A stretch of 64,000 nt of DNA from assembly GCA_963556495.2 (NCBI GenBank), contig OY747705.1:33819298-33883297 (forward strand). The letters run 5' to 3'. Both the position numbers and the translations under genes were made by a program. Below are positions 10,787 to 22,115 of this stretch, piece by piece. Position 1 is the stretch's first letter, and every line of letters starts with the position of its first letter. Source of the stretch: Valencia hispanica (taxonomy: Eukaryota; Chordata; Actinopteri; Cyprinodontiformes; Valenciidae). The notes beneath the pieces were generated by a model. It was not told the origin of the DNA. It worked only from the letters and a program-made list of their open reading frames with translations, and searched no databases.

Positions 10787-12055
10787 GTTGCCAACTCCCA
10801 GCAAATAAAATAAGGAACCACCCCCCACCCCCCCGCCTCATGATGCTTAATCGACCTAATCAATTTTAATTTAATGCACGTGTAAAAGAGTTTTTCCTCT
10901 CCGCCGTCGCTACATGCTTGCTCAGTATGAGAGATTGCTGAAGGATTGCTGTGGTTGGAAAGTCTGCCCAACCTCACGCCAATGACTGACACAATCTGCT
11001 GGGATTCCTTAAATAGGAAACTTTTTAACTGATTGGAATGTTTGTATAAATGTATTGAAATGACTTCTTGTTAAGTGCCTCGAGATGACATCTGTTGTGA
11101 ATTGGCGCTATATAAATAAACTGAATTGAATTGAATTAAAACAAATGCACAGAAATCAGATATTTTTCTATAATAATTAAATAGATTCAACATCTTTCTT
11201 TGAGAGAATTTAATACTGCACAGATGGTACCTTCCCGAAGGAAAAAATACTATAGCTTACTAGGATATATACTGTATTAGACTTAATATTTACTATATAT
11301 GATAAAGGATTTATGACCACTAAATCCAATTGGTTGTAAGATTCAGATAATTATTTATTAAAAGCTAGGAATTTTAAATGAGAATAAGAAAGAGAAGTAT
11401 GTTAATTCCTTGTTAATGCCCTACCTAGCCCCCTGGCAAAACTTTGCTAGAGGCGCCCCTGCACAGTTATCAGCTGTCAGCTACATAAAAGGATCCTGGT
11501 GTCATTTGTCTCTCAGAAACAGTTCATAACTTCTTCATCATCACCTGTTCAGTTCTGATGATTCAGTAAGAACATCTCCTGGTTTCATCTTCATGTCTCC
11601 ATCTTACCAGATATCCAAACCTATGACCAGCAGCTTTTACAGCTGTGGCTCCAGCAAACATCAGCTGATACTAGAAAGTAACAGACATATTAAAACAATT
11701 CTAACGACAGGTTATTAAATGTGCTGCTGTTGGTCAGCGCGACATTCGGTGGTTTCCTCTTTCTAGCACAAAGTGGGCGATAAACAAACAAGAGAGACGG
11801 GACTGGTGACAGAAAAGCTGATCATTGATCAGTTTCATGATTGAAGGAGCAACAGGAGAGGGGAAGGGAGAGAATGAGAGAAGATGAAGCAGCTGTGCAG
11901 CGCAAAGACACAGAATAACTCCAGCATTGTGCCTTTTTTTCATTCTAGCTGAAGTACGGGACAAACCGCGTTCCTTCTCACCTCAATACGGAACGCATAA
12001 TATTTTCTCTGAATACGGGATGATTCCATTTTTTACGGGACTGTTGGGAACCCAA
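10787..12055. mobile_element. Nested inverted-repeat DNA element
   Basis: The left sequence gggttgccaactcccagc and the reverse complement of gggactgttgggaaccc form imperfect TIRs (gggttgccaact versus gggttcccaaca), and both are followed inward by an A-rich run. The interior includes paired phrases built on 'tacggga' near the right end (11,953-12,045). I see no clean target duplication and no transposase, so family and exact ends are tentative. Confidence 0.5.
11030..11137 (+). mobile_element. L2-type LINE 3' end fragment
   Basis: The fragment contains the characteristic tail ttggcgctatataaataaac followed by tgaattgaattgaatt. This tail is the 3' end of L2-type LINEs in fish. It is 5'-truncated to about 100 bp and sits inside the nested element at 10,787-12,055, so it is one of the younger insertions here. 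Confidence 0.75.
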
Positions 12056-12446
12056 CCAGCGGCATGGTTTTTGTTTGTTTTTACTTCCTCCTCTGTCAGT
12101 CAGCTTGCGTCTTTATTGGCTTTGGTTCCGATACATGCGTTATGTACTGTGCGTGCTCGGCCCCTCTCGGAGAATTCCACACACTTCAGGATTTCTAGTT
12201 GCAAATATTGAACGTGTTCATTTTTTACGATCTCTCCTTCCGAGGCCTTCCGAGCGGGTCTGACTGGACAAAATCACTCTTAACACACCCCACACCACAG
12301 GAAAATCAGACACAATGTTTGTTTGCAGACACCTGACAATCGGGCCTTTGCTGGCTTTGATCGTAAGGGGGAGATCGGGACAAAAAATGGGCCGATTATC
12401 CTATAGTGTGTGCCAGCCTTTAGTCGGTGGCTGCATGGGTTATGCT

Positions 12447-13146
12447 ACGTTCTATTTGTCCACCGAACTCGGTTTGCAAGTCGGTTTCCAGAATTACGAA
12501 CCGGAAGTAGCAAATAGAACGCCCCCGAGGTCGTAAAAACAGGTCGTCAACTCGTCGAGGCTCAGAGGACACAGAGTTCAGTTCCAAAATGGCTACCTCG
12601 AGCATCAAACATAAGTAAACATTGTGGTTTTCAACTATTTTAAGCACTTTTGTCTTCGTTGTAACCAAATGTAGAAGTTGTACACATAGCAGTGTATACG
12701 GTTACCTATAGGCATGTCGCTACAGTCTTATTATGTGCTAAATACCGCCTAATAAGTTATTTTGTAGCTTGTGCAGTTTAAATTGGCTAGAGACGCTCCA
12801 TGTTGCTATGACAACAATGCAGAGTCTTGAGCTATGGAATTTTTGCTTAAACAGCGGTTAAAACATTAATAGACTACAATCAAATAAGATGAAACATGAA
12901 CTTACATTCTCCGCTTGCTATCATCTTCATCTTATTTTGATAATGAACCACAAACTTTGATATTAGCTCTCTGTACTCTTTCAGAGCTAGCGCAACAGCG
13001 AGTTTCCTGGAGGCATCCATCTTTTCTCCGACCTGTCGTGTTGTGTGCAAAACAGAACGCAAAAACCTGCTGTACCTTGTTTCCCAACACGGATGTGATG
13101 TCACTCTCGAGTTGCAAGTCGCGCTTACAAGACAAATAGAAAGCAC
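12447..13146. mobile_element. Probable MITE, ends diverged
   Basis: The left end gttctatttgtcc (near 12,450) is matched by the reverse complement of gacaaatagaaagc (13,131-13,144), and an inner inverted copy caaatagaacgc lies at about 12,513. The elements between are CpG-richer than the surroundings. Overlapping frames on both strands across 12,880-13,309 contain no transposase motif and are rejected. No target duplication was found; the call rests on the inverted repeat alone. Confidence 0.4.
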
Positions 13147-13375
13147 CATTAGTATCATGGTAGCAGGCAAAAAACATACCCGGATGTCCACCACAGGAAT
13201 CCATTTTTCGATGACAGACTCTAAATCCCTGTGGTACGTTCTGTTGTTGGAAAAAAAAGAAGAATGTTTTACCTTTTTGTCCTCATGTTTTGTCCAAACC
13301 ATATACTGAGTGGACAGTGTTTACCCTTTGTTTGCAGAGAGTTCCTAGCAGGAACTTAAAACGCTCACTGGAAAA

Positions 13376-13415
13376 CAGTATGGTGTTTCTCAGGTCAGTA
13401 TGGTGTTTCTCAGGT
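13376..13415 (+). repeat. 20-bp exact tandem duplication
   Basis: The 20-bp unit cagtatggtgtttctcaggt is present twice head to tail without mismatch. A small inverted repeat, gttcct-agc-aggaac (13,341-13,355), lies just upstream. Could be a recent slippage event or an assembly artefact. Confidence 0.9.
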
Positions 13416-14730
13416 CCAAGTGTCGGAAACCTCAAAGATGCAAACTGGTAACACTACAACTATTAAAGCAGTGGCTAAATGTGGGGTTAATGAAGGAACA
13501 TTACAAAAAAGTAGTTTATGTAAGAAAAGTTAAACATTTAACTGAAAATATGTTTAATTACTGACTGTTTCTGTATGTTCATTCAGCCTAATTATCTGAA
13601 GCAAAATTCAGTGTTGACACAGCAAGAACAATTATGTTTTAATTAAAGATTGTTTTTAACAAAACTGCAAAAAATGCAGATATATGATAATTGTCTTTAG
13701 CTAAGGGAGAAATTTAATGTTTTAATTGATTACAAAAGTCCAGATGAGCAAACCTGCAAATATCGATAATACAAATGCAAATGTTTAAAATACTGTTTTA
13801 AACATTTGCAATTTGATTTTCTGTTTTGGTTTTAGATTTTGGATGTATTCCAGCAATTTCTTATATTTTGTGAAAAATACTGAAATGATCATTTCTTCCC
13901 AAGATGTGTTGCCACTTAAAATTGTGTCATTTGGGAACTTGCTCATGCTACTCTTTAGTGCGGGCGTCTCTCTGATAAGCCAACACCTTTGAAGTTGTGC
14001 TGTTTATTAATTACAGAAATTGAAACCTCCCTGCTCGTGAGCACCCCTTGCTTGTCTGCACTGCAAATCAGAAGGCTTTACATGATGAAGGTGATGGTGC
14101 GTGTATGCTTTTCTGTGTATGGGAGGGATCACAAGTTTTTCCAAATGCTCTCAAGTAAAAGAGCCACAAGTAAATTAGTTGTAGCTGTCGCCACATGTGT
14201 TGGCTGCCAGTTAAGTCATTGTGGGCCAAGAAGTACATAATTGACATCATCAAGAAACATGTTGCATGCAAATGCTTTTAAGCAGACTTTAAGAAATTAC
14301 TTCGGTTTGCGTGCTCAGCACAAATGAAAAACTGTTTCTTAATCATACTCAAGCTCTATTAACATGAAAAATTGAGATGTGTGTTCTTCAAGGATGTAGG
14401 TAAATGCCAAGGAGAGTTTGAAACTGTCAATTTGATTTAATTAAGTCATTTAAGGCTAGCTCGTTAGGAGAAGAGGTCTTATTCTACAAAACATTTTTAA
14501 TTAGTCCATTCAATTAAAAGCATGTGTGCTACACATTTAGCAGTGGCAAATGACACACCCACTAATGACAGTTGATAGCAGAAGATCAGATTAATTAACT
14601 TATTTTTTGTGTTAATTATGATAAACATGATTTTGCCAGTCATTAGTCTCACTTACTGCTGAAATTTAATTCATATGAATCTATTGTGGCAATATATTTC
14701 ATAAAATAATCTATATCAGCAAATATATTT
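13416..14730. other. Non-coding stretch, possible conserved block
   Basis: No gene or transposon is recognised. The part at about 13,985-14,690 has balanced, non-repetitive composition with several homeodomain-like cores (ttaatta near 14,592 and 14,612) and one octamer atgcaaat (14,267-14,274). This is the sort of sequence seen in vertebrate conserved non-coding elements, but conservation cannot be judged from a single genome. Confidence 0.3.
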
Positions 14731-14732
14731 TA

Positions 14733-15645
14733 CAGTGCTTTTCAAAAGTATTGAACTTTCACATTTCAGGATATTTTTAAAAAGGTTTTATTAGATGTTT
14801 ACCTGAACTCAGTAAGACTGAAAGGAGAATGTATGTAAACTGTTATTTTTAAGTCGTGGCAGAGATGCTCATTTGAATTTTGACTAAAGCAGTGGCAGTT
14901 TCTGATAATGGTAATATGGCTTTCCACATAGTGCAGCATGGCCGGGGGCTTGGGAGCACCAATGCACTCAAACCAAAGTTGTTCGAGCTGTCTGCTAGTT
15001 CCCTCCCAAACAAGTTTTCAGCTGCTTTTTTGCATGTCTAGTCAATGGGAAGCAACAACAGTGTTAGACTTCTAGTACACTTACCGCTTCACATTTAGCC
15101 TCAAAAGTTCAGTTTTCCTCCTTTGTGACACCTTTCTTCTCAAATTTGTTGTGTCACTTTTCCATAACATTTTGAATTTCTTCCGGTTGGGATCAATAAA
15201 GTATTTCTACTTCTAATTCTAATTATAAAGACCTGATTTGTGGAATATTCCTAGAGACAGATTAACGCACCTGAACTTTAGAACCCCTGCATCTCCTCTG
15301 TTTCCATCCATCTTTACTTCCCTGACAAATGCTCTCTTTTGCTGGCCCATCAGTTTAGTTGGCCTCTTTTTAATAATTAGGTGACTTCTGAAAGTAACTG
15401 GTTGGATTGTTTTTTATTTTTTTATTTTTTTATTTAGGGTTATCAGAGTAAAGGGGGATGAATGCACAAAACACTTAAGATTTTTATTTGTTTTGTTGAA
15501 AATTAATGCATTCTTCTTCTACTTCACAATTTTGTGGTACTTTATGTTTTGCTGTACCACATAAAATTTAAAATACATTCTTCAGTTTGTGCTTGTAACA
15601 TGAGAAAAGGCAAATATGGGTATAATTTATTTTGCAAGGACACTG
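14733..15645. mobile_element. Tc1-type deletion derivative, TA-flanked
   Basis: The left end cagtgcttttcaaaagtatt and the reverse complement of the right end (ttttgcaaggacactg) form Tc1-type TIRs (cagtg-cttttcaaaa versus cagtgtccttgcaaaa), each flanked by TA at 14,731-14,732 and 15,646-15,647. The right part contains tgacttctgaaagtaactgg and tatcagagtaaagggggatg, which recur in similar form in the element at 24,760-25,950. No transposase frame remains. A LINE tail is nested inside. Confidence 0.75.
15160..15225 (+). mobile_element. LINE 3' tail nested in Tc1 derivative
   Basis: The string gttgggatcaataaagtatt is nearly the same as ctgggatcaataaagtattt at the 3' end of the LINE at 4867-5562, and is followed by a ttctaattctaatt tail. 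The inserted copy may extend upstream to about 14,990, but nothing coding is left. Confidence 0.65.
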
Positions 15646-15647
15646 TA

Positions 15648-17262
15648 TTTTCTTCTTTTTGTGTCTAATTATTTTGTTTAAGAATTTTTCCTCTGTACTT
15701 CTTGTGAAATGTTTTTATACTTTAAGTAGGTAAGAATGAGCCAAATTCATACAGCTCAGTATTTGTACCCACAATACTCTGGAGTGCATATGGGGTTAAA
15801 GGCCAGAGGCTTGAGATGTAACGAAGTGCATATCAAGGAATGAAAAACAGCCACCTTCCTGACAGAAGCCATTACTCACCAGCAGTATTTCTGAATGGTA
15901 ACCTGCTGAGAACCACATCCTAAGAAAAGAGCCAGTGTTATATAAATCCTGGGTGACCAAGCAAAAAAGGAATTTCCGACTCATGATGTTGGGGAGTGAG
16001 AAAAGAAGAAGGGAACGACAGGAGAAAGGAAGAGGGAAAGTGAAAACTTCTACCAGCCTGACTTAACATGAGCCAAGGAAAATGATTACTCTTCCTGAAG
16101 GCTAAAACTGCTGTCAGTAGTTGGATTAAAGTTGAAATTCACTGGTACAAACGATCAATTATTTGTATTAAAAATAAGTAGTTTAATAACTGGCATTGAC
16201 TCTGTTTTGTTTACATGTCCCAAAACCTAAATGGAAACATTAGAACTGCAGCACAAGTAGCACTGTTTTCATAGCTCAGGCTGTAAGATCCTAGTTTAAA
16301 GTATTTCCCCTTAGGTAAATTCAGTAAATATGCAATACAGTGATCTTATTAACAACAACTGTAATTAAAGATGTAAACACACATATGGAATGAAAACCAG
16401 CGGTCTATGTGACTCCCTTTAAACCTTATCCATAGCTCAACATGGCACTGCACTCCATTCACCCTGAGGCAAGTCAGGTTACCTTGCTTCTCACTCCACA
16501 GGCCAACAGGGTTGCTTGGATCGACGTTTCAAGCAATGAGACAGAATCTGAGACATAGCTGGTTGGAAAAATAGGGGAAACTGTTAGTAAGAGGAGTTGG
16601 GTCAGCGGGGAGGATCTAATGGACAACTAAAATACCTCAGCCCCTACTGTTCGATCAAGTGCAAGTGCTCAATATTATGGATCTGCAGCAGAGAATAATC
16701 CCTATTCTTTCAGAGTTATTATGGACTCTGTGTGTATGGTCAAGAAAAGTTGAGCTAAATTTGTGCTTGTCAGGCAGGGTAATATGTATTTATTTATTAG
16801 TGATGCCTTCAGTGTGTAAAAGAGAGAAAATCTTTGTACTGAGCCTTGTTAGAAAGTTAGCCTTTTTCTTTAAGTGCCGTTTCTGCAGGCAAACACTTCT
16901 GTCTGAGGTCAGAAGGACTGGAATGGGGGGGGGGCAAATGGTTCCTAATTGCTTAATCATTCCCGATCACTTAGACATAACTACATAAAAGGGTTTGCTA
17001 CTGTGTGTCTCAGTTCATTTCAGTTCTGAAGGCAGTGTTTGCACTCCAGTGCATCACTATATAGATAGATGTCTATTTAGTTAAGCCGTTCTGACTGACA
17101 AAGGGTTTCATTTTGTTAATTGGTTTATGTTTATGAATTTGTTTTTAACTTTGTATCTCCTGTTGTTAGGCAAGCCCTAAAATTAAAGTGTTAGTCCATG
17201 CTAAGATCTTTCTATAATTTAGAAGAAGCTTTAATCCCACCCAAGCAAAGACATGTCTCCGT
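15648..17262. other. AT-rich non-coding stretch
   Basis: No gene or transposon is recognised. A plus-strand frame at 16,659-16,988 (109 codons) has no recognisable domain and no splice context that I can support. Confidence 0.55.
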
Positions 17263-17625
17263 GTCCTGAAAAGTATTCATAGACCATGAAGGGTTTTACA
17301 TTTTGACATGTTACAGCCACAAACAACTCTGTCGTACCTCTGGCTGTGTGTTTTGCTGGGAGGTGAGTCTATGCTCCTGTTTACATTGCAAACTCAAGGT
17401 TTTTTTTCATGATTGCCCTGTTTCTAGCTCCATCCATTCTTGAAAGGTTTTCCTGTCCCTGAAAGCCTCCCCAGAGGATGATGCTGCCACCACCATGTCT
17501 CACAGTGGGGATAGTGGGTTCAGGGTAATGTGCATCAGAATTTGTTTTGCAAAAGATGCTTCACTTTTCTGTTTTAAACATTCAATCCCATGAAGACTGA
17601 AAATACTCTAAACATAGTTCTACAT
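17263..17625 (-). mobile_element. Tc1-type relic, antisense
   Basis: Starts with cctgaaaagtattcatag and acattttgacatgttacag, the Tc1-type terminal phrases, then carries gatgatgctgccaccacc (17,477-17,494), the reverse complement of codons for the transposase GGGSIM block. Internally deleted and non-coding. Confidence 0.65.
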
Positions 17626-18384
17626 ATTTTTTATCAGCAGTTGCATAACAAATATAAAGGTTGTAAACTACAAAAACACATTTGGAATTGAAGGACATTC
17701 TCTCCAGCATTATATTACTCAGTATTTATTCTTTTAATTCCAAATGCTAGGGGAAAAAAATGCTGCAACTAATTATTGAAATCCATCGAGTTGAAATTTG
17801 AGAGAACTGTTATTTACTGTATGTGTTTAATGATGCAATCAGTGTTTTATATGAGAAACAGATCACATGCTAAATTAGAACCATGCTGTGTCTATCCATT
17901 AATTTGGCATGATGCAGTTAAAATGTAAAAAGAAATGTAATTTATTGTTTAAGACTTTTGCAGAAAAGCAGGAAGGAATTGAAGACACTTGGAGCTGATG
18001 CTTTCAGTTTTTGTTAAATAACTGAAAGGAAAATATATGTTTGAAAGGGAAAATAGCATGCCATATGAGGCTGAAAACAGACATTTACTGTGCAGACACA
18101 AATGCAGTTTTTGTTCTCAATGACATTAAATGTGATTGAACTGTTTTTGTTTTAGATCAGCTGGAATGATGGAAATTATGTTTTTTTTGCTAGATCCAAA
18201 AATAAGACATAATTTTTAATTATTTCATTGAAATTCATTAGCTTTTAATACAATAGGATCGCTATCACTTGGAAAGCCGATATGATAATGTCCTGGCTTT
18301 CTAAGCTTTCAAAAAGTTAATTCAAAACATTTGAGTTAAATGGAGGCACATCTGTGGATGGTAAACACACTCTTCAAACTTTAC
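17626..18384. other. AT-rich non-coding stretch
   Basis: No gene or complete element is recognised. The last 60 bp (gcacatctgtggatggtaaa) may already belong to the Tc1 relic that follows. Confidence 0.5.
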
Positions 18385-18488
18385 ACGGTTACACCAGTTC
18401 TGTCACGAGACATGGGCCGAAACTTCCAGCAAACAATTATGGGAAGCTTGTGGAAAGATACCCAAAACATCTGAGACAGGTCATATAG
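18385..18488 (+). pseudogene. Tc1 transposase C-terminal remnant
   Basis: The frame 18,420-18,488 reads KLPANNYGKLVERYPKHLRQ followed by two residues and a TAG stop. This is the C-terminal signature of another Tc1 lineage, distinct from those at 474 and 5563. Only about 30 codons are left; the rest is deleted and its 3' flank is replaced by the Harbinger-type end at 18,512. Confidence 0.7.
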
Positions 18489-18511
18489 TATAGAAGGCCT
18501 TTCTTCCTTAT

Positions 18512-19006
18512 GGTGCGTTCACACCAAGGCGTCAAAAACGCCCCGCATGCCAAAGTCTGAAGCTTGAACATTCGTAGCTTGATGCTTGTCCAAAGCGAAT
18601 TGGATGCACGCAAAATATACCACTTTCACGCGTGTCAAGCCAGAAATACGTAGCTTGTGGGAGGAGCTTGTGCCAGACGGTGTTTTTGATAGATGGCAGC
18701 TGTCGATCTAGCACTGGAAGAGAGAGTCTCCGTTCTCTATTTACTGTGGAGAGCAGAGCAGTGGCGTAGAGGACGTTCTCGCCGTACTTGGGTCCACAAG
18801 TTCCTCCAGAAGCGTGAGCAGTTTGGTGAGTTTCACCACTTGCTCCAAGAGATGTGTCTGGATGATGGCCGCTTTAAGCAGTACCACCGTCTGTCCCTCG
18901 CCCAGTTTGAGGAGCTGTTGTCCCACGTCAGTCCAACCATCGCCCGCCAGGACACCAACTACAGGCGCTCAATCCCACCTGCTGAGCGCCTGTCCATCTG
19001 CCTGCG
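18512..19006 (+). pseudogene. PIF/Harbinger transposase, first exon
   Basis: A probable terminus ggtgcgttcacaccaagg (18,512) is followed by a leader and an ATG at 18,693. The frame gives 105 codons to 19,006 with a pattern typical of the N-terminal half of PIF/Harbinger nucleases: RTWVHKFLQKREQFGEFHHL, DDGRFKQYHRLSLAQFEELL and RQDTNYRRSIPPAERLSICL. At CTGCG|GTTAGT a splice donor (19,007) fits the family, since the next conserved residues are absent from the read-through. The catalytic DDE half is not seen downstream: an LTR element occupies the presumed intron from 19,129, and no matching right TIR is found before 21 kb. The exon has no stop, so it may be a young copy with a deleted 3' half. 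Confidence 0.75.
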
Positions 19007-19128
19007 GTTAGTAAAAGTGTATAATACGTGTGTGGTGGAAAATTGTTATGTAATTAGGAATTAAGTGTATATTCTCTGTTTAGTGAATGGATCTAGGGTA
19101 AGATGACAAGGTTATTGTTCCAGCTTAA

Positions 19129-19952
19129 TGTTATGATAAAGATGTGTCAGGTCACCAGAGAGACAGATGCCGGGGCAGTAAGATAACAGTCTGGCCTTCG
19201 GATGTGCTGCTTTATGCGTTGCTATCGGACTCACATGAACCAGTACTCCTGAGGCGGGGTGTGAAGGTTGGAGAAGACGTCTACAGATATAAACAGTGAT
19301 TGCTGAATACTATTTAAGCTGTTAGTTAGAAAGGTTGGATAGGGTGATGCATGAGTAGATCTGTCCCCTCCATGTTCTGGCCAGACATGTTTGTATTAAA
19401 TACTTAAACGCCTTCTGGGATTCAGTCTTCTTTATTATGGAAACCCTGAGATACTTTTTTGCCATAACACTTGCCGCCCCTCAACGTAGCCTCAGCGAAC
19501 GGAATGGACCGACGGGGATGGATCAAGAGAGTTGCTAGCGTCCTGGGAAAACTTTTTTTCCCAGCCTCTTACCTCCAGTAGCTGTTTGGGAGATGGGGGC
19601 CTTGAAGTGTCTATCGGCCCTGCCGTCGCTTGAGACAGAACCCGGTAAGACTGAGTCCTTTAAATAAATATTGATAACAGAATTTGATATGCACTCTCAG
19701 GAGGTGAAATATTTGCTAGCGGTTTTGTGTTTATTTACTTACACGCAGTTGATTGATTAATTAATAGAATATATTTACTTATATATAATTGTATAGTTAA
19801 TTATTTAATCAATGTTAAAGAAAGTAACGGTTTTTGCTCCGGAGATCTGTCCCCTCCATGTTCTGGCCAGACATGTTTGTATTAAATGCTTAAACGCCTT
19901 CTGGGATTCAGTCTTTATTTTGAAAACCCTGAGATACTTTTTTGCCATAACA
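19129..19952 (+). mobile_element. LTR retroelement remnant, partial 3' LTR
   Basis: A 341-bp LTR (19,129-19,469) begins TGTTATG and ends CATAACA, perfect inverted termini. It has a TATA box (tataaa, 19,288-19,293), tatttaag at 19,311 and attaaa at 19,395 as a possible polyadenylation signal. Its last 113 bp recur as 19,843-19,952, differing mainly by a 3-bp gap, marking a 3' LTR that lacks its start. The ~370-bp interior is a leader only; cccggtaagactg (19,643-19,655) looks like a splice donor. No gag, pol or env is present and no target duplication is visible, so internal sequence and part of the 3' LTR were deleted. Whether it is gypsy-like or retrovirus-like cannot be decided. Confidence 0.75.
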
Positions 19953-21248
19953 CGTGTATATTACGGTAGTCCTTTATCGATACGTGTGCTAAGCTATGCT
20001 ATCAGTGTATGCTGTCGGTGTTTACTGATAGCAAACTGTGGTTTAGAGACCACTGTTTATATTTCTATTGATACTCAATGTATATCCAATAAAGTCCTGA
20101 TTTTGTTTAATTTAGACCTGGTTTAATTCTGGTATAGAACCAGTCTAATATTTGTATATAATCCCTGCAGCTGTCAGACTCTATATTTGGCACAATGTAG
20201 TTGTAAACAGGACACATCATCCAAATCCCCATTTCTTTACTCTATCCTATAAATTTTGGTTTGTACTTTGCAAGGGAAAGGCCTCACAGATAAAGCATCA
20301 GTGCTGAGCTTGAGCATTGCAGAGAGTGTTCTCTCTCCTTTTTCTGAATGGTCACAAGGTCAAGTTATTTGGATGTATCTGTTTGCTGATGTTTGCGTCA
20401 GTGTTCCAGTCAATGGCCTTGGCGAGCTGAGAGTAGTTTAAGACCCAGCTTTGGGTGGAGGAGAACCAATCTTTTTTAATAGTTCTTACCACCGTTTAAA
20501 ACAGTCTATTGGGTGTATGATTAAATTTCCCCTGTGCCAACAAAAGACGTTTGATTGTGTGTATCTGGGCATTAATCAAAGCCAAAAAATGTTAAGTAAC
20601 TTCAGGAATGTCAGATATTATCCATAAGACCTTGATCAAATTGCTGGCAAGGTCTGCAGTTGGAATTCAAACAGACTGGTCGAAGGCATGGTTACTTCAC
20701 ACCTGAATAAAGAAAGGGGTAGATTTGAAATAATCTCTTTAGTTAGGTTAAAAGTTTTGTTTTTGTTTTTTTAAGGTTGCTTTCACTGCATACTGCTGCA
20801 TTAAGACTTACTGTTTTAACATATTTTGTCCAAATACTTTTTAAGCTCAATTAGCTGCCACCTAATTTTGTAAAGATGTTTGAGCATTCATTGGGTGTAA
20901 ATCTTAGTAAATGTTGCCTATAAATAAACACCTGGTCATTTATAGGTGACAAACAGATTAGGAATAGGGGCATTAAATATATAAAACATGATCACGTCTT
21001 GCAGTCCTCAAATTTACAAAATCTCGATACTTTTTTTACACAAGCAAGCAAAACATAAATATCAGGAATAATTGCTAAATTTTTGTTCCCCGCTGTTTCA
21101 CCATTTAAATCCCCCTCATCTTGTCTGTTGTTCTTTCCCCCCTATTGTACATGTCCCAGTTAAACTGTCAAGTTTTTGTGATAAAAAAAGCAAACCATAA
21201 TATACTGTTTCAAAAGATTTTCCACATATAAAGCGATATATTTAATTT
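19953..21248. other. Non-coding stretch
   Basis: No gene or defined element is recognised. The reading frame at 19,812-20,126 overlaps the partial LTR and is a chance frame. Confidence 0.5.
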
Positions 21249-21262
21249 ACATCCATCCATCC

Positions 21263-22066
21263 TGTCATGTTGGGTTTGTAATAGGCTCGAAGTGCAACAC
21301 AAAAACCAGAGTGGAGGCGAATAGTTTTGGTAGTAAAAGTTACGTTTTATTTTACCAGCAATGGCAAGTTTCCTGATGGACCTCGGGCTTGAACAACGGC
21401 AGCAGGCTGCAGTAGAGGTAAGACAGTTAAATACTGTAGAAAGGTGGACAGTAAGTATTAAAGGTGCAGAGCTTACAGGAAATCCATAGGTGAAATAGCT
21501 TTGGGGGAACAACGGGTAGGTTCTGTGGTCTGAGGTTGGGGTTAATTCTTTGCTTGTCTTCTGTTGGTGGAGTTGGAGAACAGGCAGGCGAGCAGAGTGA
21601 TGACAAAGGCGATGTGGACCTGATGAACCAGCGGGAAGGAATGGAGCAGAGGCCGACCACGGGAGCGACCGGAGCAGATGCAGCGTGACAGTGGCTTGAT
21701 GAATCCAGGAGTGGGTAGGTGTCCAGGGCAGTTTCCAGAAGGAGAACAGAGGAGATCGGTTGTCCAAGGTTGGGAGCTCTAGAGGATCAAGATCTGCCAG
21801 ATCAACAAGGAAGGTGAGTTCAAGAAAAGTTCAAAGTTTTCTCTCACAATAAACAGAACTTGGAAAAGCATGGAGATACTCTAGACCATGTTACCACGCA
21901 TAGCTGCAAGAACCATCTGGCGCCAGCATGGAGCATCCATTCCCCTTTTAAACTGGTTACTGACAAGTCTAGATGAGGCACACCTGCTGGCTGCTGCCTG
22001 CCACGCCCCCTAGGAAGACAGTAGGAGAAAACACAACCTCCAGCACACAAACACAGAATCCTAACA
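21263..22066 (-). mobile_element. 804-bp solo LTR, CATCC duplication
   Basis: On the minus strand the segment starts tgttaggattc and ends aacatgaca, the TG...CA form of LTRs, and contains ggtaaaataaaacg, a plausible polyadenylation signal. It is flanked by direct CATCC at 21,258-21,262 and 22,067-22,071. No internal sequence remains, as expected after LTR-LTR recombination. A 185-codon minus-strand frame (21,210-21,767) crosses its boundary and is not a gene. Lineage is not identified. Confidence 0.75.
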
Positions 22067-22115
22067 CATCCATTTCCATCCATTTTCTGTACCCGTCATT
22101 CCAACGCTGGGTTGC

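Larger units (their letters stand above)
10267..12419. mobile_element. PIF/Harbinger-type element, non-autonomous
   Basis: The left terminus aggctggcacacactacagg (10,267) and the reverse complement of the right terminus (ctatagtgtgtgccagcct, ending 12,419) form TIRs that match in 18 of 19 positions. They are flanked by TTA at 10,264-10,266 and 12,420-12,422, the TWA-type duplication of PIF/Harbinger. The 2,153-bp interior holds no transposase frame but contains a second inverted-repeat element (10,787-12,055), a LINE tail and a TA microsatellite. Superfamily is inferred from target duplication; no protein supports it. Confidence 0.8.

Noticed and set aside
12880..13309. Overlapping frames on both strands (140 and 88 codons) as a gene
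   Set aside because: Neither has a recognisable domain, and the frames overlap an inverted-repeat element.
21210..21767. 185-codon minus-strand frame
   Set aside because: It crosses the boundary of the solo LTR and has no domain; LTRs do not normally encode proteins.
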